Notes: a model not told the origin generated them from the sequence alone. 64,000 nt of DNA from Oscillospiraceae bacterium (GCA_009777775.1 WRLE01000018.1:1-64000), one strand, 5' to 3'; shown: positions 15,824-25,868, counted from the first letter of the stretch. Numbers and translations: made by a program.

Positions 15824-18427
15824 ATGAAACTAGAAAAGCTAAAAAGGGATATGAGAGGTGCAGTAACGGTTTTTATAACACTGTTGCTCATTCCTGCTAT
15901 TCTAGTGAGCGGAACTGCTGTGGATTTGGCTAGACTTCATACAGCTCGCAGCATTCTGGAAGATAGCAATCAACTAGCAGCCAATAGTGTCCTTACGCAA
16001 TATAATGCGCTACTCTTTGATCTATATGGACTCTTTGGTGTTGCAAAAGATGACCAAATATTAGCAGATCTCTTAGATGAATATATCAGCGTTAGCGTTT
16101 TTGGTGAGACTTCCCATGATAGGACTTTGGGAACATTGCAACTTTTCTACGGTGCTGATTTGGAATTAGATGAGCCGATGTTGAATATGGAGAGCTGCCT
16201 CGATAATGAAGCAGTGTTGCGAAGGCAAATAGAAGAATACATGAAACTTCGAGGTCCGGTTATTATTGTAAAGGAAATTTTAGATGCCCTTGATGATACT
16301 AATTTTCAAGCAGATAGAACGGTAGTATCAAACAAGACAGAAATCGATGCAAGAATATTGGACTTATGCGATAAATATAAGGAATTATATAATACGATTC
16401 TCTTAACAGATAAAATCAAAACTATAACGGAGGGGATAGCCAAGTCGCATTTTGGTACGATGTCTGCACATTTAAAACGGATACGTGAACAATTTTTCGA
16501 TTTGAGAACCACATATTATATGTGGGAACTATACGATTATCCCGAAAAGGCTGATTATGCAGCAAAGTATACGGCGATTTTATATAATATCAGAGCTTTA
16601 ACAATTGGAGGATCTCGCGGTAGAAATTGGGTGAATGGAGCCTGGATGGAGTATGGCGGCGAAGCTGCTTTGATTGATCTTATTGAAAGTGCTAAACAAA
16701 ATGCTCATGATTTTAAGGTTCATTTTGACAATATATTAAGATTAGCACAGGAAATAGATGCCATTAATGAAGAACTGACCAGTAAAGTCGACGAGTTGGA
16801 GCATTTGGTTAATAGCGGACAGTGTTCCGATGCCTTGAGAATCGCAATGACAGAAAAAACCGGCACACCTCCGAAATCCTTGATTGAAAGATATCGTGAA
16901 ATACTGCGATATGATGATATTACTTCATTGGCAACCGTTTATTGTGATGGAGGATACAATTATATAGATAATATCCACATTCCGATGCTGGAAGACATAA
17001 GGTATAGGCATAGGGAAAATCCGTCGTCGGGAAGCTTGACATTGGAGCAACTGGAAAACATCCACTTGGATAGTTCATTTCGTTTATCAGATACAATACC
17101 TGCGATGTACAGCAGAGCAAATTACTTCGGATCGATTCCAGAAGAGTATGTGACATATAAAATGCTAGATGGTTTCGTGAACTTCGTATCCCACTCTCGG
17201 GAACATCGTTCCTTTTACAATTCGTTAAAGGAAATGAGAGATATTCCTGATATTGACCCTGTCCTTTTGTATGATGAACAGGAAATGGAAGATGAAGAAG
17301 AAGATGCGGAAGAATCACAACGCAAGCTAATACAAGCACTCCTTGAACTTGTGAACACTGCATATAATGGACTTAGAAATAAGCCATTGGGTGCTATGTA
17401 TATAAATGATAGTACAGCTGCCAGTGTGCAAAGATTAGGAATAACTGAAATACTCACACTAATTCCAGAGGCACTTAATGATCCGGTTATTGACACATTG
17501 GAAAATCCCCGAAGTAGCCTGTCGGATATTGGAGGGAATATACTCCTTCTCACATATTGTGCATCTGTTTTCAGCAACTATACCACAGCAAGACCAGATA
17601 CTATTGGAAAAACTCGAGAAGAATTGTCTTCAATTATCTTGCCAAATTCAATTACTGGGATACCCATGAGCCCGAAAGTGAACTATTTTTTCCAATCAGA
17701 ATGGGAATATTTATATCATGGGAGTCAAAATGCCTCAGAAAATCTCAGTGCTGTGACAAGACTCATATTTCTGGTGAGATTGGTTTGTAATTACATTACG
17801 GTGTTTGGTGTGTCGGAAGTGACTGCAATTGTTACTAAAATTCAAACTGCTTTCTCTTGGAGTCCTCCCTTGGCACTCTTACTTGGTGAACTTGCTAGAG
17901 GAGCCTTTGTAGCTGCTGAAACTGTGGTGGATGTTGCCGCATTGCGCTGTGGATACAAAGTGCCACTGGTGAAAAATGTAACAAAGGGAGAATGGTTGTG
18001 TAGTCCCAGTGGAGTGAAGTCTGTTTTAGCAAATATTACAACTGACGAAACTGGAAAAGGCGTGTTTTCACAAAGGGAAAAGGGATTGTCCTATTCTCAA
18101 TATATGCTATGTCTTTTTGGAGCGAAGATGCTAATGGGTGTTCGAGGCACTACAGCTGAAGAAATAGCGGTTCGAGCCGGTAACCTAATTGAATGGAATA
18201 TGATTAACTATCAATCCGATGTGAATGCAAATGAAATTAAAATGGCAGAAGCTCTGGCAAAGGAAGATGGCTTTAGACTAAGCAATATGATAACAGGCTT
18301 TTCCCTTAGTAGCTCAGCTAATATGAGAATGCTATTTCTATCAATGCCCATTGCAAGGAGAGGTATCGGAAGTATAGTCCCCCCGGAAACTATGACTATT
18401 ACTGCGACTGATTATAGGGGATACTGA
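15824..18427 (+). CDS. Large TadG-like protein (DUF5702 type)
   Basis: Protein of 867 residues with a TadE/TadG-like N-terminus: a basic leader, MRGAVTVFITLLLIPAILV (one membrane helix), then a conserved DLARLHTARSILEDSNQLA segment and a motif around LFDLYGLFG. This N-terminal pattern belongs to the DUF5702 proteins of clostridial Tad loci. The remaining 750 residues are predicted outside the membrane, with acidic and helical stretches and no enzyme motif I recognise. It may cap or anchor the pilus. The ATG at 15824 follows GAGG by 9 bases; the in-frame ATG at 15809 has no ribosome site. Confidence 0.78.
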   Translation: MKLEKLKRDMRGAVTVFITLLLIPAILVSGTAVDLARLHTARSILEDSNQLAANSVLTQYNALLFDLYGLFGVAKDDQILADLLDEYISVSVFGETSHDRTLGTLQLFYGADLELDEPMLNMESCLDNEAVLRRQIEEYMKLRGPVIIVKEILDALDDTNFQADRTVVSNKTEIDARILDLCDKYKELYNTILLTDKIKTITEGIAKSHFGTMSAHLKRIREQFFDLRTTYYMWELYDYPEKADYAAKYTAILYNIRALTIGGSRGRNWVNGAWMEYGGEAALIDLIESAKQNAHDFKVHFDNILRLAQEIDAINEELTSKVDELEHLVNSGQCSDALRIAMTEKTGTPPKSLIERYREILRYDDITSLATVYCDGGYNYIDNIHIPMLEDIRYRHRENPSSGSLTLEQLENIHLDSSFRLSDTIPAMYSRANYFGSIPEEYVTYKMLDGFVNFVSHSREHRSFYNSLKEMRDIPDIDPVLLYDEQEMEDEEEDAEESQRKLIQALLELVNTAYNGLRNKPLGAMYINDSTAASVQRLGITEILTLIPEALNDPVIDTLENPRSSLSDIGGNILLLTYCASVFSNYTTARPDTIGKTREELSSIILPNSITGIPMSPKVNYFFQSEWEYLYHGSQNASENLSAVTRLIFLVRLVCNYITVFGVSEVTAIVTKIQTAFSWSPPLALLLGELARGAFVAAETVVDVAALRCGYKVPLVKNVTKGEWLCSPSGVKSVLANITTDETGKGVFSQREKGLSYSQYMLCLFGAKMLMGVRGTTAEEIAVRAGNLIEWNMINYQSDVNANEIKMAEALAKEDGFRLSNMITGFSLSSSANMRMLFLSMPIARRGIGSIVPPETMTITATDYRGY

Positions 18428-18532
18428 ATTTTATTAACAATTAATAATTATTGCTGGGCTTGGGGGCTTGCTTTTTTGAGTAGGGTTTTGCATAGTTTGG
18501 GTTGATTTTATATTCGAAAATAGGTGATTTAA

Positions 18533-19312
18533 ATGGAAATATTTGATAGTTGGGTTGTTTCTGATGATGGTGGGTACATTGTTGTGGAGACGGTGGGGGC
18601 GTTTTTGCCGTTTTTGTTTTTGATTGTTTCTATTCTCAGTTTGGTTAATATTGTCACTGTGCAGGCACGGATACATTATGCATTGACCCAGGCAGCAAAT
18701 ACTTTATCCATGTATTGCTATACATTGGAAGTGCTGGGAGTTTCCAATAGGTTCACATCGCTTAGTAATGAAGCGAATAAAGTATCAAGGGAAATTGATG
18801 CATTGAGAAACGATATTGGAGCAGTGCTGGAAGGACTGGATTCATTTTCCAATATCAGCGGAGCAAGGGATAGTGGTAGATCAGCAATATCTAGAGTTTA
18901 TGGCTGGGGGGAAGAAGCGGCTGGTGACCCAAAAGCTGCGTTGCAACTACTTATGAATTTTGGAGAAAGCGAGTTCTATAATCAAGTATTTGAGTTGTTG
19001 GCTAGACCCCTAGTGGGGAGATATTTAGCAAATGGTGAATTAACTGGTGATGAGTACCTAACTTGGGCTGGGGTTGTAAATAGGCATACAGGAGCAACAG
19101 GCTTAGACGCATTGGAATTTTATCAATTTCGTAATTTAGGTATTGGAAATAGTGTATTGTTGGATGCCAATGGTGATGTCAAACTGGTGGTGGAGTATGA
19201 AGTTAGCTATACATTCGGGTTGCTGCCATTACCCTTTAATCCCACTTTGCGTATCACACAAAGCGCGGTAACAAAAGCATGGCTCAATGGAAGCGGAAAG
19301 GGATACTGGTAA
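18533..19312 (+). CDS. TadE/TadF-like pseudopilin 2
   Basis: Protein of 259 residues. The N-terminus has the pseudopilin pattern: polar leader, DGGYIVVETVGAFLPFLFLI and one hydrophobic helix (about 15-42). The rest is hydrophilic, with a helical part (about 60-110) and a beta-rich C-terminus. It is the third pilin-like product of the operon, after the Flp-like and first TadE-like proteins, and probably a minor component. The ribosome site TAGGTGA is weak. The stop overlaps the start of the prepilin peptidase by one base (TAATG). Confidence 0.72.
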   Translation: MEIFDSWVVSDDGGYIVVETVGAFLPFLFLIVSILSLVNIVTVQARIHYALTQAANTLSMYCYTLEVLGVSNRFTSLSNEANKVSREIDALRNDIGAVLEGLDSFSNISGARDSGRSAISRVYGWGEEAAGDPKAALQLLMNFGESEFYNQVFELLARPLVGRYLANGELTGDEYLTWAGVVNRHTGATGLDALEFYQFRNLGIGNSVLLDANGDVKLVVEYEVSYTFGLLPLPFNPTLRITQSAVTKAWLNGSGKGYW

Positions 19313-19863
19313 TGATAAAGACAGCATTAAAAACAAAGGAGAATCTATACTATTTGGGAATTCCCATTTTGGTAGCTCTGTTTGTCATAAAGAAAGGGAA
19401 GCAATTTGACCCATATCATCTACTCCTGTTTGTATTGTTAATGGTGTTTGGATACTTTGTTGCTCTTAGCGATATAAAAACAAAAACCATATCAAATAGT
19501 ATTATACTGTTGATGCTTGGAGCTTGGGTTATTGTAATGGTACCTAAGTTGTTTATGGACACCTATATTGGAGTGTTGCTCTTGAAAAATGCTATACTGG
19601 GATTTCTAATTGGTGGTGGTCTCTTTCTAGTTGTATATATTGTAAGTAAAAAGGGTTTAGGTGGGGGTGATGTTAAATTTATGGCTGCAGCTGGTCTTTA
19701 TTTGGGCTTGAGAGCTGTCTTTTCGGCTATGTTTTTTGGCACCTGTTTGGCAGCGATAACAGGATTAATATTAATTTTGTTGAAGCGCATAGGAAGAAAA
19801 GACACAATCCCTTTGGCACCCTTTCTGTACATTGGAATTTTACTCACTGTATTTTCGTTATAG
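19312..19863 (+). CDS. Prepilin peptidase, A24 type (TadV/CpaA-like)
   Basis: Membrane aspartyl peptidase of 183 residues that cleaves prepilin leaders. Both active-site regions are visible: SDIKTKTISN (first catalytic Asp) and GLGGGDVKFMAAAGLYLG, which carries the GxGD motif with the second Asp. Five to six hydrophobic helices are present, and the N-methyltransferase half of long PilD enzymes is missing, as in TadV. The ATG at 19312 overlaps the previous stop and follows AAAGGGA; a longer form from 19279 is less likely. It should process the three pilin-like proteins upstream. Confidence 0.87.
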   Translation: MIKTALKTKENLYYLGIPILVALFVIKKGKQFDPYHLLLFVLLMVFGYFVALSDIKTKTISNSIILLMLGAWVIVMVPKLFMDTYIGVLLLKNAILGFLIGGGLFLVVYIVSKKGLGGGDVKFMAAAGLYLGLRAVFSAMFFGTCLAAITGLILILLKRIGRKDTIPLAPFLYIGILLTVFSL

Positions 19864-19910
19864 AGCGTGAATACCTGGCGTGAATACTAAAGGAGAGGGA
19901 GGTATAAAAA

Positions 19911-21224
19911 ATGAAACGTGGTAGACGTATTGCTTTGGCTGTTTGTTCTTTTATATTGCTCTTTCTTTCTTGGTTCATTGTTGCTAACTCAAAGTCTGCA
20001 TCACAAAAGCAAGCTGAGCTATTGGAAACAGCACTGGAATTAATTGGGAGCGGTATTTATGTTAGAGCAGTTCCACTTTTAGAAGAAGCAGCTCAAATAA
20101 ATACTGAACATACCATGTTAGTGGAAGAATACTTAAAAGAGTCTTATATCGCACTCATCAATACAAGGGGATATAGGAAAAAATATAGAAACCTTCTAGA
20201 TATACAAATGAGTCGGGAAGGAGCTGATGCCCATATATTTATTGAAGCAGCCAATCATTATTTAGAAGCTTCTCAATTAATAAATGCTTTGGAAATACTC
20301 CGAACTGGAATAAGGAAAACTGGGAATATGGAGTTAATAGCATTATATGAGAATAATCGTTATGTATACGATACTAATCGGAACGTATACGAATATGCAT
20401 CAGAGATATATGAATCGAAATCACAGGTAGTTAGAGATGGATTATGGGGAATTGCCAGCGCAGATGGAATTCTATTAATACCATGTGAATATGAAAGAAT
20501 AAGTACATTTAGTGTTGATAGGGTCATTGTAGAAAAAGATGGTGAAATATTTGCTGTAAATATTGATAATAATAGAATTGCCATTCTAGATGGAGTGGCG
20601 TATGACTTTAGAAATTTTGGAAATGAACGTATAGGATTGTTGTTTGATGATGGTTGGAGAAGGGTAACAGGCGAATTTGAAATTGGTTCAGCAGTATTTG
20701 AAGATTTAGGTATGTACAACGGAGGATATGCAGCGGCGAAAATCGATGGTTATTGGGGTGTCATTGATGTTGGACTCAATTGGTATATAACTGCTCAATA
20801 TGATGAAGTTATTTTAGATGAATTGGGACGTTGTTACGGACAAAATGCGGTATTCGTTAAAAGTGATGGTAACGTGTGTATGATTAATAATGGAGAAGTA
20901 ATAGAAGGTATATATGAAGATGCAAGACCCTTTGGGATAGAGGGTTATGCAGCTGTCATGCGAAATGGAAAGTGGGGATATATAGATACAGAAGGTAATA
21001 TAATAATAGATTTTATTTATGACGATGCATTATCATACAGTTCACATTTAGCAGCAGTTAAAGTTAATGACTATTGGGGTTATATTAGCCTATCAGGAGA
21101 TATGGTAATAGAGCCTATATATGAGTATGCAAGGGGTTTTTATGAAGGCAGCGCAGCAGTATTAACAAGCCGAGGATGGCAATTTATAACACTTTTGGAA
21201 TACCGGAAGGGGATGGGTTTTTAA
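19911..21224 (+). CDS. WG-repeat membrane-anchored protein
   Basis: Protein of 437 residues. An N-terminal membrane anchor (about 5-25) is followed by a helical TPR-like region (about 30-165) and a row of WG repeats (DGLWGIAS, DGYWGVID, NGKWGYID, NDYWGYIS and the degenerate RGWQFI) spanning about 175-430. WG repeats form beta-rich domains of unknown ligand in bacterial surface or regulatory proteins. It follows the Tad genes by 47 bases and its stop overlaps the next start, so it belongs to the same operon. A role in pilus assembly or sensing is inferred only from context. The ribosome site is GGGAGG. Confidence 0.8.
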   Translation: MKRGRRIALAVCSFILLFLSWFIVANSKSASQKQAELLETALELIGSGIYVRAVPLLEEAAQINTEHTMLVEEYLKESYIALINTRGYRKKYRNLLDIQMSREGADAHIFIEAANHYLEASQLINALEILRTGIRKTGNMELIALYENNRYVYDTNRNVYEYASEIYESKSQVVRDGLWGIASADGILLIPCEYERISTFSVDRVIVEKDGEIFAVNIDNNRIAILDGVAYDFRNFGNERIGLLFDDGWRRVTGEFEIGSAVFEDLGMYNGGYAAAKIDGYWGVIDVGLNWYITAQYDEVILDELGRCYGQNAVFVKSDGNVCMINNGEVIEGIYEDARPFGIEGYAAVMRNGKWGYIDTEGNIIIDFIYDDALSYSSHLAAVKVNDYWGYISLSGDMVIEPIYEYARGFYEGSAAVLTSRGWQFITLLEYRKGMGF

Positions 21225-22585
21225 TGTACGAGATAAGGAATATAAACGATATCTTAACAGGAGCAACATTGGTAGTGAGCATACCAGAGGATGATCTCGA
21301 CCATAAAGCTTTGCAAACAATTTTAGAAGATCAACCTGAATTTATTCTCCCATTTCATCATAAAATTGTTGATGGAATTGTTGAGTTCACATTTCAAATT
21401 GGTAAGGAAAGTAAGCTTTACCATATTGCAGGAGAAAGATTACCAATTGAATATATTGAACTCTGGTGCAATATTATGCGACCATTGAGTGATTGTGGAG
21501 ATTGGTTCCTAAAACCATTTTCCTTTGTGTTAGATATAAAATACCTATATTGCGACAAGAGTAAGAATAAAATTAGTTATGTATATATACCTTCCCTTAG
21601 CGATTATTCAGACGATTCTAGCCTAAAGGAAATGGCTGCAAAAGTTTCAGGACAAATTTCTGTTGCAGATAACGAATTGGAAAACAAGGTGCTAAAAGCA
21701 ATTATGACAGGACTAGATCCCAAGTCATTTTTACAAATGCTTAAAACTAGCTCCACGATTCTTATTGAGCGTACTTATTTGCCAATAGCAAATGTAACAT
21801 CATATGGATTGACAAATGTGCAAAATGAAATACAGGATTTTGAAAATTTACATCATCGTCAAGAAGAAAAAATAATTGGTGCTTATATAAACACCGTGGA
21901 AGAGCGAGATGAGCAAGATGATTTTGATGATATAGTAATTGATATACCCCAGGAATCCAAAAAGGCAGCAAGGCATAAAAAAACCAAGGCGATAAAGGAG
22001 CCTCGGCGCGAAAAAATGAAACAAGATACGAAAAAGACAAATAGACAAGGTCTTTTTCGAAAAAGAAGCGATGAAATGGAAGACGATACCCTTGAAAACA
22101 ATGGACTAATACCTAGCTCTGGGATGACAACTGTATCGGCAAGCACACAAAGGCATCAAAGAAACGAAGTATATCAACCAGTTGCACAGCAGTATATTTC
22201 ATATAACAATGCAACTAGCGATAAAACACAGTTTCTCTTTTACGATTCTGGAAATGCTTGGCTTAGGCTAGTGGGTATATCATCTTTACCCACTGTAATA
22301 GGAGTACCCATTGAAAATGGTGAAATTTTTACAATCGGTCGCTGCGACATTGATAGAGGCAAGGCTATGTCAAGTTTTGAGTTCGACCGAATGACAAAAG
22401 CGGTGAGCCGCCGTCACGCTGCCATAGAGAGAGATGATGATGGCTATTGTATAATAGATTTGTCATCCAGTGCTGGAACATACATAGATGGTATGAAGCT
22501 ACTGCCCAATACCCCCAGCAAATTACAACTTGGCAGCCGTATATCCTTTGGCAATTGCGGAGCGGATTACATATGGGAACAATGA
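21224..22585 (+). CDS. FHA-domain protein (DUF6382-like N-terminus)
   Basis: Protein of 453 residues from the ATG at 21224, which overlaps the WG-protein stop and follows GGAAGGGGA. Residues 1-190 form an alpha/beta domain like the DUF6382 region that precedes FHA domains in Clostridia. A basic, disordered linker follows (about 230-320). A C-terminal FHA domain (about 365-453) keeps the phosphothreonine-binding pattern: FTIGRC, SRRHAAI and SSSAGTYIDG. FHA domains bind phosphothreonine peptides, and the next gene is a Ser/Thr kinase, so the pair probably forms a phospho-signalling switch on the Tad machine. That link is inference. Confidence 0.85.
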   Translation: MYEIRNINDILTGATLVVSIPEDDLDHKALQTILEDQPEFILPFHHKIVDGIVEFTFQIGKESKLYHIAGERLPIEYIELWCNIMRPLSDCGDWFLKPFSFVLDIKYLYCDKSKNKISYVYIPSLSDYSDDSSLKEMAAKVSGQISVADNELENKVLKAIMTGLDPKSFLQMLKTSSTILIERTYLPIANVTSYGLTNVQNEIQDFENLHHRQEEKIIGAYINTVEERDEQDDFDDIVIDIPQESKKAARHKKTKAIKEPRREKMKQDTKKTNRQGLFRKRSDEMEDDTLENNGLIPSSGMTTVSASTQRHQRNEVYQPVAQQYISYNNATSDKTQFLFYDSGNAWLRLVGISSLPTVIGVPIENGEIFTIGRCDIDRGKAMSSFEFDRMTKAVSRRHAAIERDDDGYCIIDLSSSAGTYIDGMKLLPNTPSKLQLGSRISFGNCGADYIWEQ

Positions 22586-23562
22586 AGGTGAGACAACAAC
22601 ATTTAAATGCTCAGGAATTGGTGTGTATTTCGCATTTTCCCGAATTGTTGTTAAAATCAGGTTATTTACCAGACTGTTATAAAATTGAGTCGCAGCTAAG
22701 TTTCAATAATAATTGTGTTATTTACAAAGCATGGCATAAACGCCTTGAAAAAATGGTGGTCATAAAGGAACAAAAGTGTGAAACAGCAATGGGAGCAAAA
22801 AGACAACGTACTGAAGTTGATGCGTTGAAAAATATCAGAAATCAATATCTTCCCCAAGTTTACGACTTTTTTCAAAGGGATAATTGTTCATATACTGTTC
22901 TGGAATTCATAGAAGGTCAGAGCTTTTTGGAAATATTAAAGGGGAATCATCGTTACAGCAACAAAATGAAAGATGAAACAGGGAGTGATTTTAATGGGAA
23001 TAGTTGCAAAGTCTTTCGTGAACCAAATGGAGCATCATATACAATAAAGGATGTGCATCGATGGTATAAGCAGCTTGCATTTGCATTAGATACTATTCAC
23101 AATCAAGGTATTTGTCACCGAGACATAAAACCTTCAAATATCATTCTCACACCTACTGGAGATATTTGTCTGATTGATTTCAATGCGGCTTTAGTACAGG
23201 GAAGCAAATATGGCTTTGTTAGCTATTCCCAAGGATATGCTCCACCTGAGCAGCAAAAGCTTTTTGAACTAGTCAAGATGAATGCAGCACTTGAAGATAT
23301 TCGATGTACAGCAGCACAAATAGATTGGATACGTGCAGATATATTCAGCTTAGGAGCGACAATGGAGCATATACTAAAGAAATCACACACAAGGAAATTT
23401 TATACAAAAATGAGCATTTTCAACATATTCAAGTCGATACAAATAATACGTACAAAGAAAAAAATATTGAAAATCATAAAAAAATCATTAAACGCCAATC
23501 CGACTCACCGCTATGCAAACGGAACCGAATTGCTACATGCTTTGAGTAAAATGAAAGCATGA
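22573..23562 (+). CDS. Eukaryotic-type Ser/Thr protein kinase with DFN motif
   Basis: Cytoplasmic kinase domain of about 329 residues with no extracellular sensor or PASTA domains. Visible motifs are the VVIK lysine (Lys65), a helix-C Glu in RTEVDAL (Glu81), HRDIKPSN (182-189) and the metal-binding DFN (202-204) in place of the usual DFG. APPEQ, corresponding to the APE segment, follows. The start is within the FHA gene: ATG 22573 has GGAG 10 bases upstream, while ATG 22582 makes a classic ATGA overlap but lacks a site. The probable target is the FHA protein or a Tad component. No PP2C phosphatase gene is nearby. This is the last gene of the Tad operon. Confidence 0.85.
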   Translation: MGTMKVRQQHLNAQELVCISHFPELLLKSGYLPDCYKIESQLSFNNNCVIYKAWHKRLEKMVVIKEQKCETAMGAKRQRTEVDALKNIRNQYLPQVYDFFQRDNCSYTVLEFIEGQSFLEILKGNHRYSNKMKDETGSDFNGNSCKVFREPNGASYTIKDVHRWYKQLAFALDTIHNQGICHRDIKPSNIILTPTGDICLIDFNAALVQGSKYGFVSYSQGYAPPEQQKLFELVKMNAALEDIRCTAAQIDWIRADIFSLGATMEHILKKSHTRKFYTKMSIFNIFKSIQIIRTKKKILKIIKKSLNANPTHRYANGTELLHALSKMKA

Positions 23563-23566
23563 TTGC

Positions 23567-23595
23567 TTGACGTGAAATGACGATTCATATATAAT
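23567..23595 (+). promoter_or_regulatory. Strong promoter of the restriction-modification island
   Basis: TTGACG (23567-23572), exactly 17 bases, then TATAAT (23590-23595), five bases after the kinase stop. This near-consensus sigma-A promoter lets the island be expressed apart from the Tad operon. Confidence 0.75.
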
Positions 23596-23645
23596 TTATT
23601 TAAAAAATATAGTGTATAAGTTGAAACTATTTGGTGGTAGTGTTA

Positions 23646-24692
23646 ATGAGTAAATATAAATCAATCGACTTGTTTGCAGGAATCGGTGGGATACGGCTTG
23701 GATTTGACCAAGCATTTGAAGATGATATTGAAACTGTCTTTATAAGTGAATGGGATGAAAAAGCTCAAATAACATATAGAGCGAATTTTAACGATTCGTT
23801 TTCAATTTCTGGTGATATTACCAAAATCGATGAAACCACAATCCCTTCATTCGATATATGCTTAGCTGGATTCCCCTGCCAAGCTTTTAGTTTGGCAGGT
23901 CAACGGCTTGGATTTAGTGATAATTATAAGGGTATGGCGCGAGGGACTTTATTTTTCGATGTAGTACGAATCTGTTCATTTCATAAACCGAAAGTGATAT
24001 TTTGCGAAAATGTAAAAGGGTTAGCAACACACGATAAAGGGAGAACATACGATATAATAAAAGGTGCTTTGGAGGAATTAGGATACAAAGTAGATGACAA
24101 AATATTAAATAGCAGAAATTTTGGTGTAGCCCAAAATCGAGAACGTATATATATAGTTGCATTTCGAAATGATATTGACTGTAGTTCGTTTGAGTTTCCT
24201 AAGCCAACGGACTCTAAAAAACGTATCTATGATATAATTGAAGAGCAGCCAGTTTCAGCAAAGTATTATTTAAGCGAAGTTTATCTAGAAACACTCCGCA
24301 AGCATCGAGCGAGGCATGAAGCAAAAGGAAATGGTTTTGGTTATGAAATACGTGATAATAACGATGTTGCTGGTGCAATAGTATGTGGTGGAATGGGACG
24401 AGAGCGAAATTTGTTAATAGACTTTAGACAAACTGACCTTACACCAGTTACGAATATAAAAGGTAGTATTAATAAAGAAGGTGTAAGAAAAATGACACCG
24501 CGAGAGTGGGCGCGGTTGCAAGGTTATCCTGATACATTTGTATTACCAGTTGCTGATGTTCATCTATATAAGCAGTTTGGTAATTCAGTTTCTGTGCCAG
24601 TTATCAATGAAATTGCTAAAGAAATTAAATTAATATTAGACAAGCATGAAGCTATAGGAGTAAAAAATGGCGTTAACAGGAAACAGGGGTGA
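23646..24692 (+). CDS. DNA (cytosine-5) methyltransferase 1
   Basis: m5C methyltransferase of 348 residues. Motif I is DLFAGIGGIRLGF (8-20); catalytic Cys78 lies in GFPCQAFS (motif IV); motif VI is ENVKGL (Glu121); motif VIII is QNRERIYIVAF; motif IX contains MTPREWARLQGYP; motif X is QFGNSVSVPVI. The order is canonical and the target-recognition region between VIII and IX is short. Its 3' end overlaps the HpaII-like endonuclease gene by 26 bases, so it is probably the cognate methylase, expected to modify CCGG. The ATG at 23646 follows GGTGG by about 7 bases; the longer frame from 23631 lacks a site. Confidence 0.93.
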   Translation: MSKYKSIDLFAGIGGIRLGFDQAFEDDIETVFISEWDEKAQITYRANFNDSFSISGDITKIDETTIPSFDICLAGFPCQAFSLAGQRLGFSDNYKGMARGTLFFDVVRICSFHKPKVIFCENVKGLATHDKGRTYDIIKGALEELGYKVDDKILNSRNFGVAQNRERIYIVAFRNDIDCSSFEFPKPTDSKKRIYDIIEEQPVSAKYYLSEVYLETLRKHRARHEAKGNGFGYEIRDNNDVAGAIVCGGMGRERNLLIDFRQTDLTPVTNIKGSINKEGVRKMTPREWARLQGYPDTFVLPVADVHLYKQFGNSVSVPVINEIAKEIKLILDKHEAIGVKNGVNRKQG

Positions 24693-25809
24693 GTGGGCAG
24701 AGATATATATTTTTCTAAAACTGATGTATGATAGAGTGGTATATGCTGCCGACAAAGATATGAATAAAATTGATGATGTTTTTTTGAAAATTATTGAGAT
24801 AATTCGAGAAGAGCATAAAAACCGAGTATATGTCTATAAAACTGGTGATAAAGTGCATATATTTTTAAACAATAGCTTTACTGGCATTGAAATTGATGAT
24901 TACGTTTTTTTAGAGAAACAAGAGTATCTTCTGGATTTAATGTCTGTTAATAAAAGAGGGAATTTTAGCGATTATGACATGGAGGAGTTTCTATCGCTAA
25001 TTCAAATTACAAAACTTAAAGCACCAGCTGTAAAGAGCAATACTTATTTTGGGGGTACTCAAGATATTACATTGAGCGTAGTAGATCCTAGAAGTGGAGT
25101 TAATCAAACTATTGGATTTTCATGTAAATCTGATTTTGCAGGAAGAGCAACGCTCTTTAATGCAAGTAAGAATAATACTAATTTTATATATGAAATAACT
25201 GGTGATATAAATGACTCAATAATGTCGGAAACGAATGGAATATTTAGAAAACGAAAAGATAAACTTGATATTGCGATTGGTGATAGGATTCGTTTCTTAA
25301 AAGAAGCTGGATGTGACATTGAATTTGTTTCAACAAGTCAGGTGAATGCAGAAAGAAACCTTGTATTATCTGGAGGCATAGAATTTCCATCTATTTTAGG
25401 GGAAGCACTAAAATATTATTTTTGGATTGGTGAAGGAAGCGTAAAATATGCGCCTATTTCTCAAGCAATCGATTATGTGATTGAAAATAATCCAGCTAAG
25501 TATAAGTATAACGATATTTATAGCGTTTATCGAAAAAAGTTTTCTGATTTGCTTTATAATATGTTTACTGGAATGAGGCTTGGTGCATCTTGGGATGGGA
25601 AAAGCAGTGTGAACGGTGGTTATATCGTCATGAAAGATGATGGTGATGTACTCGCTTACCATTCATGTATAACTGACGAATTTAAAGAATTTTTATTAAA
25701 TAGATTGGGATTCGAATCGCCATCAGCTAGCAGACATGAGTATCTTGATGTTTATAAAGAAAATGGTAAATACTATATTAATCTTAATCTACAGATTCGT
25801 TTTATTTAA
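24667..25809 (+). CDS. HpaII-family type II restriction endonuclease
   Basis: Protein of 380 residues beginning MALTGNRGEWAEIYIFLKL, the N-terminal signature of the HpaII restriction family. A central GVNQTIGFSCKSDFAGRATL segment has the spacing of a PD-(D/E)XK-like core (D...SxKS). HpaII cuts CCGG; the same specificity is expected here but not shown. The ribosome site GGAG lies in the methylase gene, 6 bases before the ATG. Overlap with the methylase is typical of coupled R-M expression. Confidence 0.85.
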   Translation: MALTGNRGEWAEIYIFLKLMYDRVVYAADKDMNKIDDVFLKIIEIIREEHKNRVYVYKTGDKVHIFLNNSFTGIEIDDYVFLEKQEYLLDLMSVNKRGNFSDYDMEEFLSLIQITKLKAPAVKSNTYFGGTQDITLSVVDPRSGVNQTIGFSCKSDFAGRATLFNASKNNTNFIYEITGDINDSIMSETNGIFRKRKDKLDIAIGDRIRFLKEAGCDIEFVSTSQVNAERNLVLSGGIEFPSILGEALKYYFWIGEGSVKYAPISQAIDYVIENNPAKYKYNDIYSVYRKKFSDLLYNMFTGMRLGASWDGKSSVNGGYIVMKDDGDVLAYHSCITDEFKEFLLNRLGFESPSASRHEYLDVYKENGKYYINLNLQIRFI

Positions 25810-25868
25810 ACATAAATCGCTTTTATCGTAGTTTATAATGCTCGCGTAGCAGCACAGGAGTGATATCA

